Assembly (NCBI RefSeq): GCF_000682755.1
Contig: NZ_AWFF01000002.1
Location: 58,968-122,967, forward strand
Length of the DNA stretch: 64,000 nucleotides
Reading direction: 5' to 3'
DNA from: Hyphomonas beringensis
Lineage (GTDB): Bacteria > Pseudomonadota > Alphaproteobacteria > Caulobacterales > Hyphomonadaceae
The position numbers and the translations under genes are program-made. Positions within the stretch are counted from its first letter, which is position 1. Every line of letters begins with the position of its first letter. Below the pieces are notes generated by a model that had not been told where the DNA came from, did not search any database, and was given only the letters and a program-made list of their open reading frames with translations. Positions 1 through 8,637 of the stretch are shown piece after piece.

Positions 1-2
1 TC

Positions 3-182
3 CAGTTTGGGGATTATCCGGAGATGGATGGCTTGCTGGAATACTTTCCGCACGGCTTTCATGAGCCATATTATGCGGAATACCTCTCCTGGGATGCCGC
101 AAAGGCGTGCGACCATGTCGGCCTTCTGCCTGAAAGACAGGCGCTGGCATTCCTGACAAAAGTCAGCACCTATCGAAAATAG
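3..182 (+). CDS. C-terminal fragment of an unidentified protein (possibly a SAM-dependent methyltransferase)
   Basis: An open frame runs in from the left edge and ends at TAG 180-182, giving 59 residues. The fragment is rich in aromatic residues, with a Tyr-Phe-Pro-His-Gly-Phe-His-Glu-Pro-Tyr-Tyr stretch and a short amphipathic C-terminal helix ending in Tyr-Arg-Lys. It continues the frame of an upstream gene outside the window. The aromatic PHGFHEP-like stretch recalls the tail of some class I methyltransferases, but that is a weak impression and I would not name a function from it. Confidence 0.5.
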   Translation, partial: QFGDYPEMDGLLEYFPHGFHEPYYAEYLSWDAAKACDHVGLLPERQALAFLTKVSTYRK

Positions 183-342
183 GTATAAATCCTTATTTTT
201 CAGGGAATTAAGTTCCCCGCGCCATCAGGGTTAAGCCCCGATGAAAAAAATTTGATTTGCAAGCGCGGAACATGACAGTAATATGACAGTTAGATTACAG
301 TCGCATGACAGTAATTTTCACCAGGAAAAGGAGGAGGCTCTC

Positions 343-513
343 ATGGCTGTCCTAGATCACAATGATAATCATGTTTCCTGGCTGGCGCACAAGGATATCG
401 CCCAAAATGAGGCTGTCCTTAGTGTGTTGAGGGGAACCATGTTGGTTTTGGCTGGCGTTGTCGGTGTGAGCCTTTCAATTGCGCTCGACCCGATCGTGAA
501 CATTTTCGCATAA
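343..513 (+). CDS. Small single-pass membrane protein
   Basis: The product has 56 residues: a polar N-terminal half with several His/Asn/Asp and one C-terminal transmembrane helix (about residues 30-50, Val/Leu/Ala rich). The ATG at 343 follows a strong AGGAGG about 8 bases upstream, so I prefer it to the in-frame ATG at 283, which has none. The topology (short cytoplasmic head, one helix, no tail) resembles small accessory subunits of respiratory oxidases in alphaproteobacteria. I cannot match it to a named family, and it has no oxidase gene beside it. Confidence 0.6.
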   Translation: MAVLDHNDNHVSWLAHKDIAQNEAVLSVLRGTMLVLAGVVGVSLSIALDPIVNIFA

Positions 514-524
514 GCTGCGTAAGT

Positions 525-1589
525 TTAGAAACTGGGTAGTTTCCCTGTGCCGAGCAGCGGCATGGCGAAAGCCAGGATTATCGAAATAATGAGGCCGAGG
601 AAGGCACGTCCGGCATCGCCGAGAACGTCTTTCACGGCCTCATTCTTATCGCGCAGGTGCGCGACATAGGAAATTGCCAGCTCGCGACCCGCCAGCAGGC
701 CCAGGAACACCCAGGTCGTGCTCATCGGCACATTGCTGACTTCCTTGAAGATAAACAGAATAATCCCGTAAATCAGGTCCACAATCGTCGCGGCGCGTAC
801 GTCCACAGTGTTGATCTTGCGCTCAACGATACGCTGGATCTGGCCGCCCTTGGTCGCGAAGATATAGGCTTGGATGGCGATCAAAAGGATGGCGCCGAAG
901 ATCACATAGCCGAATGCGAAGCTGACATGGGTCTCACCATTCACGACAGTAACTTCGCGCGGCAGGTAAACGAAGATGTTCGCCAGATCCTGCATCAGCC
1001 ATTGCGACCACAGAAAGGTCGTCGTCAGCCACTGAAAGGTCACCCAGTACGGCCAGGGCATCTCGTCCCGCGTATGGTAGACCCAACGCTCGAATGTGCG
1101 TGAGATGACGACCCATAGCGCGATGCCACATCCAAAGGCGACCACATAGCCCATCGCGGACTTGATGATCATTTTCTCCAGGATGCCGTCACTGGCTGAG
1201 CCACCGGACAGGGCAAACAGGGTCAGCACGAGGAAGGTGGTGGAAACCGGAATGCCCCAGCGCGTTAGCAGCAGCAGAACCAGGGGGGGCAGGGCATGCC
1301 ACCACTGGATATTCGGCATTAGCAGGCCGCTGCGGTCGCCTTCTCCAGGTAGTACAGACAGCTTGTCCAGACGATCATAGGCAACGTCGCCGTGACCATG
1401 GAAGTAACCATAGAACAAAACAACCAGTAGAATGGCACTGGCAAAAAGCCAGAGAACCCACCAAGGGCGCTTTGAGTTCGATGATAGAAATGTCCCGAGG
1501 GTCTGGATCGAGTCGTTTGCGACCACGGCATATGATGCCAAGACGAAGCCTATGACCCCGAAAATTTCAACGCCACCCATGCCAGTCAC
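525..1589 (-). CDS. PiT-like inorganic phosphate permease family protein (divergent)
   Basis: A polytopic inner-membrane protein of 354 residues with about 8-9 hydrophobic segments. It keeps degenerate copies of the two PiT-family half-signatures: an Ala-Asn-Asp near residue 25 followed by Leu-Gly-Thr, and two Pro-x-Ser-Thr-Thr motifs, one in each half (IPVSTTF and VPMSTTW). This suggests inverted-repeat symmetry and phosphate or another anion as substrate. The canonical GANDVANA signature is clearly altered, so the substrate is uncertain. It is transcribed towards the small membrane-protein gene, with only 11 bases between the stops. No PhoU-like partner is beside it. Confidence 0.65.
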   Translation of the reverse strand: MTGMGGVEIFGVIGFVLASYAVVANDSIQTLGTFLSSNSKRPWWVLWLFASAILLVVLFYGYFHGHGDVAYDRLDKLSVLPGEGDRSGLLMPNIQWWHALPPLVLLLLTRWGIPVSTTFLVLTLFALSGGSASDGILEKMIIKSAMGYVVAFGCGIALWVVISRTFERWVYHTRDEMPWPYWVTFQWLTTTFLWSQWLMQDLANIFVYLPREVTVVNGETHVSFAFGYVIFGAILLIAIQAYIFATKGGQIQRIVERKINTVDVRAATIVDLIYGIILFIFKEVSNVPMSTTWVFLGLLAGRELAISYVAHLRDKNEAVKDVLGDAGRAFLGLIISIILAFAMPLLGTGKLPSF

Positions 1590-1682
1590 CTACTGTTCGT
1601 TCAATTCCGAACCCCGTTAGCAGGTTCGGTCTGAGTTGCCGATACCAGGTATGTGAAGATACTGTGACACTCCCACTCTCGC

Positions 1683-2777
1683 TCATCGGCCGGTTTGACC
1701 CCTGTGCCTCAGCTTTGCATCCGCCAGTACGCAGGCCATCATGGCCTCGGCGACGGGTACGGCGCGTATGCCTACACAGGGATCATGACGTCCAATCGTG
1801 CGCACGTCCACTTCCTCCCCATCGCGGGTAATGCTCTCGACGGGTGTCAGAATTGAAGACGTCGGCTTGATGGCAACGCGCACAACCAGCGGCTGACCGG
1901 TCGACAGGCCGCCCGCAACACCGCCATTATTGTTTGCTCCGAAAACGGGTTTACCCTCTTCGCCCATGCGCATGCGGTCTGCGTTTTCCTCGCCAGACAT
2001 AGCGGCGGCGGCAAAGCCTGCGCCGATTTCAACACCTTTCGCGGCATTGATTCCCATCATGGCGCTGGCGAGTTCGGAATCCAGTTTTCCGTAGATCGGC
2101 GCGCCCCAGCCTGCCGGAAGACCGCTTGCCTGGATCTCGACGATTGCCCCGGTGGAACTTCCCGCCTTGCGGGTCGTGTCCAGAAACTCTTCCCAGACGG
2201 GCACCATGTCCGGGTCCGGGCACCAGAAAGGGTTTGATTCCGTTGTGCTCCAGTCAAGGCGCGCACGATCAACCGCATGCGGGCCGATCTGAACCACGGC
2301 GCCGCGAATCTGGATGTCTTTACCAAGAACCTGGCGTGCTACAGCGCCAGCCGCCACGCGTGCAGCGGTTTCCCGAGCAGAGGAACGTCCGCCCCCGCGA
2401 TAGTCGCGCACACCATATTTCTGATCATAGGTATAGTCGGCATGGCCGGGGCGGTACCGGTCGCGGATTTCGCGGTAATCCTTGGAGCGTTGATCGGTAT
2501 TCTCGATCATAAGGGAGATGGGCGTGCCGGTGGTGACCGGGCCATCTGTACGGTCATCCTCGAACACCCCGGACAGGATCTTCACCTGATCAGGCTCTTG
2601 CCTCTGCGTGACAAAGCGGGACGTGCCAGGGCGGCGCTTGTCCAGGAATTGCTGGATGAAGGCTGCGTCGAGAGGCAGGCCGGGGGGGCAGCCATCGACG
2701 ACACAGCCGAGCGCGGGCCCATGACTTTCACCCCAAGTGGTGACGCGGAAGAGATGACCGAACGTGTTATGCGACAT
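1683..2777 (-). CDS. aroC: Chorismate synthase
   Basis: Converts 5-enolpyruvylshikimate-3-phosphate to chorismate, the last shared step of aromatic amino-acid synthesis, using reduced FMN without net redox change. The 364-residue length is typical. The N-terminus has the family pattern ([16 protein letters not shown]), followed by [13 protein letters not shown] and the Arg-rich [17 protein letters not shown] segment that binds FMN and substrate. The C-terminal GRHDP motif is also present. It stands alone, with no other aro gene adjacent. The phenylalanine hydroxylase gene at 61.3 kb is the only other aromatic-metabolism gene in the window. Confidence 0.97.
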   Translation of the reverse strand: MSHNTFGHLFRVTTWGESHGPALGCVVDGCPPGLPLDAAFIQQFLDKRRPGTSRFVTQRQEPDQVKILSGVFEDDRTDGPVTTGTPISLMIENTDQRSKDYREIRDRYRPGHADYTYDQKYGVRDYRGGGRSSARETAARVAAGAVARQVLGKDIQIRGAVVQIGPHAVDRARLDWSTTESNPFWCPDPDMVPVWEEFLDTTRKAGSSTGAIVEIQASGLPAGWGAPIYGKLDSELASAMMGINAAKGVEIGAGFAAAAMSGEENADRMRMGEEGKPVFGANNNGGVAGGLSTGQPLVVRVAIKPTSSILTPVESITRDGEEVDVRTIGRHDPCVGIRAVPVAEAMMACVLADAKLRHRGQTGR

Positions 2778-2855
2778 GACATGCCTTCAAGCGCAAATGC
2801 TGCTCTTTGAACAGCCCTGACTTTATCCCGGCTGATGCCAAATCGTTCCGAAGAC

Positions 2856-3392
2856 TTATTTGACGCGCTTGATCTTGAAGTCCTGGTAGGACTTGTCTTC
2901 GAATTCAAACCATGGAGAGCCGTAGAAGGATTTCCAGATCCGGCCTTTGGCGGGCAGGCTATCGGGTTCATCAATGCGTTCGATAACGACCTGGCTCCAA
3001 AGCTGACCATTATCTAGTCGGATGAAATAGCGGCCGGCATTGTTCTGGAAGACTTTCACGACAGTCACTTCCAATTCTTCGTCGCGCTGGTCTTTCTTTT
3101 CCTTCTTCTTCTTTTCGCGCTTCACTTGTTTCTTGTCAGCGCTGGGGTCAATGCGGGCCCATTGCGGCAAGGCGCGTTCCGGGTCTGCAGCAAGAGCGGC
3201 TTCTGCGGCTTTTACAGACTCGACCTGCTTTTCCAGAGCAACGGTTGCCTCGTCATAGCAGGCAAGGCGAGCTTCTGCTGCCTCGATTTCCCTGCAGTCG
3301 ACAATATTGCTGGTCGTTTCAGAAATTTCTTGAGCTACAGCTGGCATTGCGCTCATTGCGGCAACGAATGCCAGCACTGTCAGGTATTTCAT
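2856..3392 (-). CDS. Secreted or periplasmic protein with a charged Lys-rich linker, unknown function
   Basis: The start at 3392 gives a clean signal peptide (Met-Lys-Tyr, hydrophobic core, cleavage near Ala-Val-Ala-Gln) and is preceded by GGAG about 7 bases upstream. The longer frame to 3503 would bury this signal. The mature protein has a Cys-containing helix (DCREIEAAEARLACYDEA), which is the pattern of alphaproteobacterial periplasmic proteins with a paired-cysteine ACYD motif. A very Lys/Glu-rich linker follows (about residues 105-125), then a small beta-rich domain resembling an SH3/OB fold. Those regions fit a surface-binding periplasmic protein. I do not recognise a defined function. 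Confidence 0.7.
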   Translation of the reverse strand: MKYLTVLAFVAAMSAMPAVAQEISETTSNIVDCREIEAAEARLACYDEATVALEKQVESVKAAEAALAADPERALPQWARIDPSADKKQVKREKKKKEKKDQRDEELEVTVVKVFQNNAGRYFIRLDNGQLWSQVVIERIDEPDSLPAKGRIWKSFYGSPWFEFEDKSYQDFKIKRVK

Positions 3393-3565
3393 TTCGAACT
3401 CCATATCCCCATCACAAGTCACATCGAGGGTGATTTTCTCATTCTTAGCGGGGAAGCGATAAGTCTGCCAGCCGGAAGGTGTGGACGGGCTCAGGACAGG
3501 CACGTATGTCAGGGGCGAAACCGGCCTGATAAGTAGCCCGTGTTTGCAAGCAGGAGATCATTCGG

Positions 3566-4225
3566 ATGAGTTCATCTGTCATACCGCCCAGCCCGAGCGC
3601 CGCAGAGTATGCGACAGACCCGACGGGCAAGCCCCTGATCCCTGATACTCAGGACCCGATCGCCCTGTTTCAGGCCTGGATGGCCGAAGCCCGCGAGAAG
3701 GAGCTGAACGATTCCAATGCAATGTCACTTGCCACCGTGGATGCTTCCGGCATGCCGGATGTACGCATCGTACTGCTTAAGGAAGTGACGCCCGCAGGCT
3801 TTGTGTTCTTTACCAATCTGGAAAGTGCCAAGGGCCAGCAGCTTGCCAATACCGCCAAGGCGGCGCTTGGCTTCCACTGGAAAAGCCTGCGCCGCCAGGT
3901 GCGCATCCGTGGCACGGTAGAGCAGGTGACTGAGGCTGAAGCCGACGCATATTTTGCCACCCGAGCGGCTCAGAGCCGGATTAGCGCGATTGCCTCCGAT
4001 CAGTCCCGCCCTCTGGAAGACCGGGCTGCATTTGAACAACGCGTCGCCGAATTGTCAGAGATTTATGGCGACGGACCGGATATCCCGCGCCCTGAATTCT
4101 GGGGAGGCTTCCGGGTGACACCGGCCGAGATCGAATTCTGGCAGGATCAGGCCTTCCGCATGCATGATCGTGTGAAGTTTACACGGGATGGAGAGGGCTG
4201 GACCAAGGGCAGGCTCTACCCCTGA
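3566..4225 (+). CDS. pdxH: Pyridoxamine 5'-phosphate oxidase
   Basis: FMN-dependent oxidase that makes pyridoxal 5'-phosphate from pyridoxine or pyridoxamine phosphate. The 219 residues show the split-barrel flavin fold: the AMSLATVDASGMPDVRIVLLK segment, an FFTNLESAKGQQL FMN-binding stretch, WKSLRRQVRIRGTVEQV, and the C-terminal PNP-oxidase dimerisation tail ending in WTKGRLYP. The ATG at 3566 follows GGAG at a suitable distance. It is convergent with the glyoxalase-related gene downstream, with a GC-rich inverted repeat between them. Its cofactor product is used by the DegT-type aminotransferase in the same window, among others. Confidence 0.96.
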   Translation: MSSSVIPPSPSAAEYATDPTGKPLIPDTQDPIALFQAWMAEAREKELNDSNAMSLATVDASGMPDVRIVLLKEVTPAGFVFFTNLESAKGQQLANTAKAALGFHWKSLRRQVRIRGTVEQVTEAEADAYFATRAAQSRISAIASDQSRPLEDRAAFEQRVAELSEIYGDGPDIPRPEFWGGFRVTPAEIEFWQDQAFRMHDRVKFTRDGEGWTKGRLYP

Positions 4226-4237
4226 TCCATTATGGCT

Positions 4238-4264
4238 GAGTCGGCCCCTTGGAAGGGACCGGCG
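4238..4264. terminator. Candidate bidirectional terminator between convergent genes
   Basis: A GC-rich imperfect inverted repeat (CGGCCCC / GGGACCG with one mismatch around a TTGGAA loop) fills most of the 41-base gap between the stops of pdxH and the glyoxalase-related gene. There is no strong T-tract on either strand, so this is only a plausible stem. Confidence 0.3.
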
Positions 4265-4266
4265 CT

Positions 4267-4716
4267 TCAGACAATGCCATTCAGCACGTCCCGCAGGACA
4301 AGATGCGGATGACCGTCACTTGTCTTGCCCCAGGAGATGCCATTGGCGTCCAATGTGGCCGTAACGCGCTGGCGCAGGGCAGAAAAGCTGTCGAATTCCA
4401 CCACATCGACAGGCGTGTCGAAGTGCAGGGTAACTTCATAGCCCATACCGCCCGCCAGTTCGCGGATGGCGTGGACGCGGCCTTCAAAGGCTTGTTTCAG
4501 GTACAGTCCGCTGACCCGGTCGCCCAATTGGCAGGGCGCTTCCGGTTTGTTCGAGAGGCGCGCCGAGGCGGTGTTCCAGTCCCGATAGCCGAGCTCGGCC
4601 GCGACCTGCTCAAGAGCTTTCGAATGGGACAGGGAGGTACCTGCAGCAGCGGCTTCCGCCCGCAATTGCTTCGCACGGGCCTTCGCCCCGTCACGCGTCA
4701 TGATATTTAGCGACAT
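4267..4716 (-). CDS. Glyoxalase-superfamily-related small protein
   Basis: A 149-residue protein. Its N-terminal half is a helical domain with a KALEQVAAELGYRDWNTASA motif, the pattern of the glyoxalase-related domain found at the start of many short proteobacterial proteins. The C-terminal half is a small beta-rich domain. The ATG at 4716 has AAGGA 8 bases upstream and gives the usual family start (Met-Ser-x-x-Ile-Met). The longer frame to 4743 lacks such a site. The biochemical function is unknown. It is not obviously a lactoylglutathione lyase, because the paired metal-binding His/Glu pattern is not visible. Confidence 0.6.
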   Translation of the reverse strand: MSLNIMTRDGAKARAKQLRAEAAAAGTSLSHSKALEQVAAELGYRDWNTASARLSNKPEAPCQLGDRVSGLYLKQAFEGRVHAIRELAGGMGYEVTLHFDTPVDVVEFDSFSALRQRVTATLDANGISWGKTSDGHPHLVLRDVLNGIV

Positions 4717-4916
4717 GATGAGGATCCTTTCGTCTTCATCCAATCGCGGTCTTGTTCTGCGGGGCTCGCCTTGCCGCTGGACCGCTGTGGAGAAAGCGTC
4801 AGCATCCTTTTTGAACAGCCGTTTCGGGCGGCTGTGAGCGCTTCACCGACGGGATATCCCGGCGAGCGGCAGGTGGCTCAAACCTGCGCGCCAAATACGA
4901 CTGAACTGGGCAAAGG
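4717..4916. repeat. 200-bp gap with three short perfect hairpins
   Basis: Three perfect inverted repeats sit close together downstream of the GDPD lipoprotein gene: 4815-4835 (7-bp stem, ACAGCCG/CGGCTGT), the 12-base palindrome CGGGATATCCCG at 4850-4861, and 4869-4887 (6-bp stem, GCAGGT/ACCTGC). None is followed by a T-run on the minus strand. They could form a structured 3' untranslated region or a small RNA. No open frame with a ribosome site was found here. Confidence 0.4.
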
Positions 4917-5870
4917 TCAACGTTCGCAGGCGGAGCGGGCCATGTCATCAGACGTCATGGCCTCGGCGGCATCCAGAGGGCGGTCTGTGGCCAGCATGAC
5001 AAGGCCCTTATCGGCGAGGTCCTGATATTCCGAGCCATTGCCGTCTGCCATGTATTGGTCATCAAGACGCTCTCCCGCGCGCCCAAGTGTTCCGAAGGCG
5101 GACTCCACATCATTGAGGGCGTTGCGATGCCATGCGGCGTCATCTGGCCGGTCGGTGCCTGTCCAGCCGATCAGATGCTCAGGATCAACGCCGCGGTCTT
5201 CGAGCGCAGCGATGTCACGTCCCCCGCGCACCGAAGCGGTCATCATGAAGTCGCGGTCGATAGAGGCGATCTCGGCGGCTTCGTCATCGGTGTAGGAGAT
5301 GAAGATGACATTCTGCGCGGCATCGGCGGCATACACCGCTTTGGCAATGTTGCCGAAGCTGGTGGTCTTCTTGCGGTCGAGCTCGAGGATCGCGCCGGTT
5401 TCTTTTGCCCAGAGCAGGGCATCGGTCAGTTTGGGTGGGGAGAAGTCTGTCTGCTGGCCGTCATTGTCGACCAGTTTGAGGCCGGACATATTGCTCCAGC
5501 TGATATCGGAAACGTAACCACGCCCCGTGCTTGTGCGGTTCAGCCGGTCATCATGCATCAGGGTCAGCACGCCGTCGCGCGTCTCGGCGATATCGATTTC
5601 GAAGACGCGGACACCATGGTCGAAATTGTATTGCATGGTCTCGATTGCGTTTTCGGGATAGCCTGTGGCTGGGCCCCCACGGTGGGCGGCAATGACGACG
5701 CCTTTATTCTCGCGCAGGCAATCGAAATAGGCGGGAAGGGGCATGCGCCGGACCTGCGCGTTTTCCGTGCCTTTCGTGTTTTGAGAGGATGAACCGCTAT
5801 TCTCGGTGTCTACGGGACCACAGCCCGCCAGCAGCAGAAGGGCCGGAAGTAGGATTGCAAAATATTTCAT
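4917..5870 (-). CDS. Glycerophosphodiester phosphodiesterase family lipoprotein
   Basis: Predicted to hydrolyse glycerophosphodiesters to glycerol-3-phosphate and an alcohol in the periplasm. The 317 residues begin with a lipoprotein signal whose lipobox is Leu-Leu-Ala-Gly-Cys at about residues 13-17, followed by a Ser/Asn-rich linker. The catalytic domain shows the family core: AAHRGGPATGYPENAIETM (first catalytic His with the Arg-Gly pair), EIDIAETRDGVLTLMHDD (metal-binding Glu/Asp and second catalytic His) and a later LELDRKK strand. An AGGAA lies about 8 bases before the start. Whether the product is used for phosphate scavenging or phospholipid turnover cannot be told from the context. 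Confidence 0.88.
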   Translation of the reverse strand: MKYFAILLPALLLLAGCGPVDTENSGSSSQNTKGTENAQVRRMPLPAYFDCLRENKGVVIAAHRGGPATGYPENAIETMQYNFDHGVRVFEIDIAETRDGVLTLMHDDRLNRTSTGRGYVSDISWSNMSGLKLVDNDGQQTDFSPPKLTDALLWAKETGAILELDRKKTTSFGNIAKAVYAADAAQNVIFISYTDDEAAEIASIDRDFMMTASVRGGRDIAALEDRGVDPEHLIGWTGTDRPDDAAWHRNALNDVESAFGTLGRAGERLDDQYMADGNGSEYQDLADKGLVMLATDRPLDAAEAMTSDDMARSACER

Positions 5871-5971
5871 ACAAGCAGTTCCTGTTCTTGCACTGCCGCA
5901 GCGGCACGAATAAACGAGTTCTAATTCAAGCTATTATTGCTTGATATCATTTTGTCTACGGGAGGACAGCG

Positions 5972-7597
5972 ATGCTGGGCATCATGCAGGATTGGCCGCT
6001 GACGGTTAACAAGATTCTTGAACACGCCAATCGGATCAATCCGACGCGCGAGATCATTACGCGCCGTGTCGAGGGCAATATTTCCAGGACGACTTATGCC
6101 GAGCTGTTCACCATGTCCAAACAGGTCTCCAATGCCCTGAAGGATCATGGCATTGGCATGAGCGACCGGGTTGCGACACTGGGCTGGAACTCTGAGCGTC
6201 ATATGGCCTCTTGGTATGGTGCTATGGGGATTGGCGCTGTGCTTCACACAATCAATCCGCGTCTGCACCCCGAGCAGATCGCCTGGATTGCCAATCACGC
6301 CGAAGACAAGGTGCTGATCTTTGACAAAACCTTCCTGCCGATCGTCGAAGCGATCAAGGACCATCTGGAAACGGTGAAGACTTTCGTCATCTATGCGGAT
6401 GCCGACACGATGCCGGAAAACTCTCTCGGCGCGATCCCGTTCGACATCTGGATTGATGGCCGCTCTGACGAGTGCCGCTGGGGCGACTTCCCGGAAGATA
6501 CCGCCTGTGGCCTTTGCTATACATCCGGCACGACGGGCAATCCGAAGGGCGTTTTGTATTCGCACCGCTCGAATGTGCTGCACACCATGATCACGATGCA
6601 GAAAGATGCCATCGGCATGGGCGCAAATGATGTTGTGCTGCCGGTGGTGCCGATGTTCCACGCCAATGCCTGGGGGCTGGCTCTGTCCTGCCCGGCAACA
6701 GGTGCGAACATGGTGATGCCCGGCGCGCAAATGGATGGCGCGTCCATCTATGAGCTGCTGGACACTGAGAAGGTGACCATCACAGCCGCCGTGCCGACCG
6801 TCTGGTTGATGCTGCTCAACCACTTGCAGGAGAACAATCTCAAACTGCCGCACCTGAACAAGGTGATCATTGGCGGGTCTGCCGTGCCGGAGAAAATCCT
6901 ACGCGCGTTTGAGGAAGATTATGAGGTGGACGTGGTCCATGCCTGGGGCATGACCGAGACCTCTCCGCTTGGTACGCTTGGTACGCTGCCGCCGCACATG
7001 CTGGATGCGCCAATCGAAGAGCGTCTCGAGCAGAAGCTGAAGCAGGGCCGTCCGCCATTCGGCGTCGAACTGAAGATTGTTGACGATGAAGGCAATGACC
7101 TGCCGAATGATGGCGACACAACCGGTCGCCTGATGGTGCGCGGCGCAGCCATTGCGGCCGGCTACTTCAAAGGCGTCGGCGGCAATGTGCTGGACGATAA
7201 TGGCTTCTTCGATACCGGCGACGTGGCGCACATTGATGAATATGGCACGATGACCATCACTGATCGCGCCAAGGATGTGATCAAGTCAGGGGGGGAGTGG
7301 ATCTCTTCCATCGACATCGAAAATATTGCCGTTGGCCATCCGAAAGTGGCTAACGCCGCAGCGATTGGCATCTATCACCCGAAATGGGATGAGCGCCCGC
7401 TGCTGGTGGTTCAGCCCGCACAGGGCGAAAATCCGACCAAGGAAGAGGTGCTGGCTCAACTGGACGGCAAGATCGCCAAATGGTGGACGCCGGATGATGT
7501 TGTCTTCGTCAGCGAAATTCCGCTGGGTGCCACAGGCAAGATCAACAAGCTGGCTCTGCGTGAGCAGTTCAAGGACTATAAACTGCCAACGGCTTGA
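5972..7597 (+). CDS. Acyl-CoA synthetase (medium/long-chain fatty acid or methylthiopropionate type)
   Basis: An ANL-superfamily adenylating enzyme of 541 residues that activates a carboxylic acid to acyl-AMP and then to the CoA thioester. The AMP-binding P-loop [11 protein letters not shown] is at about residues 183-193. The [10 protein letters not shown] adenine motif, the TGD motif in the [11 protein letters not shown] region, the [14 protein letters not shown] hinge and the C-terminal catalytic Lys in GATGKINK are all visible. The N-terminal layout is that of the FadD/DmdB group found in many marine alphaproteobacteria, so a short or medium fatty acid or methylthiopropionate are candidate substrates. 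The start has GGGAGG upstream. A terminator follows directly and the gene appears to be single. Confidence 0.9.
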   Translation: MLGIMQDWPLTVNKILEHANRINPTREIITRRVEGNISRTTYAELFTMSKQVSNALKDHGIGMSDRVATLGWNSERHMASWYGAMGIGAVLHTINPRLHPEQIAWIANHAEDKVLIFDKTFLPIVEAIKDHLETVKTFVIYADADTMPENSLGAIPFDIWIDGRSDECRWGDFPEDTACGLCYTSGTTGNPKGVLYSHRSNVLHTMITMQKDAIGMGANDVVLPVVPMFHANAWGLALSCPATGANMVMPGAQMDGASIYELLDTEKVTITAAVPTVWLMLLNHLQENNLKLPHLNKVIIGGSAVPEKILRAFEEDYEVDVVHAWGMTETSPLGTLGTLPPHMLDAPIEERLEQKLKQGRPPFGVELKIVDDEGNDLPNDGDTTGRLMVRGAAIAAGYFKGVGGNVLDDNGFFDTGDVAHIDEYGTMTITDRAKDVIKSGGEWISSIDIENIAVGHPKVANAAAIGIYHPKWDERPLLVVQPAQGENPTKEEVLAQLDGKIAKWWTPDDVVFVSEIPLGATGKINKLALREQFKDYKLPTA

Positions 7598-7630
7598 GGC
7601 TTTCGAGCCGTATTTCGACCAGAATAAGGG

Positions 7631-7664
7631 CGGCGGTCCGAATGTGGCCGCCGTTCCCGTTTTT
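7631..7664 (+). terminator. Rho-independent terminator after the acyl-CoA synthetase
   Basis: A CGGCGG stem (7631-7636) pairs with CCGCCG (7648-7653), and G-U pairs extend it outwards. A GTTTTT run follows at 7659-7664. It is placed about 35 bases beyond the stop codon. Confidence 0.6.
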
Positions 7665-7764
7665 GCCAGACATGCAAACGGATTTGTGATTGCATGGTAC
7701 TGGCCCATAAGGGGGGAGTGACCTATGTCTTTCCCTCAAAGGGCTTGAAGGGAAGGTGCACGAC

Positions 7765-8637
7765 ATGAGTTCAGTGGACACAACGCAGGATGCCGGTTGG
7801 CGCGGCACCGTGGCGAGAGCCTCTCTGGGTCTGTCGATCTTTGCCGTTCTCTGGTTCGTTATCGCGGCAGTAGGTGCGCGGTTTGGTGCCTGGAGCTGGC
7901 AGTTCGGCCTGGGCACAATGACACTGAACTGGGGCTTGAAGCTGATCTTCCTGGCGCTGGGTGTGTCTGTCATCGCCATGGTCCTGTCGCTGATCAAGGC
8001 GCCGCGCAAGCGAGCCTTTATCCTGTCCCTAGCGGCCTTGCTGGTTGCTGGTCTCAGCTTCGGCCGGGTTGCGGCCTTTGGCGGGCAGGCGACACGTCTT
8101 CCGCCAATCCATGACGTGCAGACTGACTGGTCAGATCCTATCGAGCCCAGCCCGAAACTGCTGGCGGAACGCAAGGCCGATGGCGCCATGAACCCGATCG
8201 AGGATGCGCCTGTGGTGCCAGAGTCCGCAGAAGGCCGCTGGCCCGGAACGCCGGGACGGCTTGTGTCCGAGGTTCAGGAAGAGGCCGAATTCCGCCCGGA
8301 AGAGCAGGACTCTCCAAAAGTTGCCCCATATCCAAAGCTTGCAACGTATGAAGCCCCGGTTGCGCAGCCTGATGCCTTCGCCACGATCGTCGAACTGATA
8401 AAGGATCGCGGCTGGAAGATCGTGACGGCCGATGCCGCAGAAGGCCGTATCGAGGCGACCGAGACCAGCTTCTGGTTTGGCTTCAAGGATGACGTGATGA
8501 TCCGCGTGCTTCCGATGGAAGCGGGGGGGAGCCGTATCGATATCCGCTCGACCAGCCGGGTTGGCTTGTCAGATCTTGGTGCAAACGCAAAGCGCGTGCG
8601 TAACTTGCTGGACGATATTGAAGTGGCGCTGCACTAG
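7765..8637 (+). CDS. DUF1499 domain membrane protein
   Basis: A 290-residue protein with three N-terminal transmembrane helices (about residues 15-36, 55-75 and 82-98), then an acidic, proline-rich linker, then a C-terminal DUF1499-type domain (VAQPDAFATIVELIKDRGWKIV through the final LLDDIEVALH). The ATG at 7765 has GGAAGG 8 bases upstream and is preferred to the GTG at 7756. The function of DUF1499 is not established; the domain occurs in bacteria and in plastid-targeted proteins. The stop overlaps the convergent antiporter stop by 4 bases. Confidence 0.8.
   Translation: MSSVDTTQDAGWRGTVARASLGLSIFAVLWFVIAAVGARFGAWSWQFGLGTMTLNWGLKLIFLALGVSVIAMVLSLIKAPRKRAFILSLAALLVAGLSFGRVAAFGGQATRLPPIHDVQTDWSDPIEPSPKLLAERKADGAMNPIEDAPVVPESAEGRWPGTPGRLVSEVQEEAEFRPEEQDSPKVAPYPKLATYEAPVAQPDAFATIVELIKDRGWKIVTADAAEGRIEATETSFWFGFKDDVMIRVLPMEAGGSRIDIRSTSRVGLSDLGANAKRVRNLLDDIEVALH

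Noticed and set aside
5921..6853. 310-codon open frame on the minus strand opposite the acyl-CoA synthetase
   Set aside because: It is antisense to a complete ANL-family gene with all motifs, and its product is His/Arg-rich with no family pattern. It is a shadow of a GC-rich gene.
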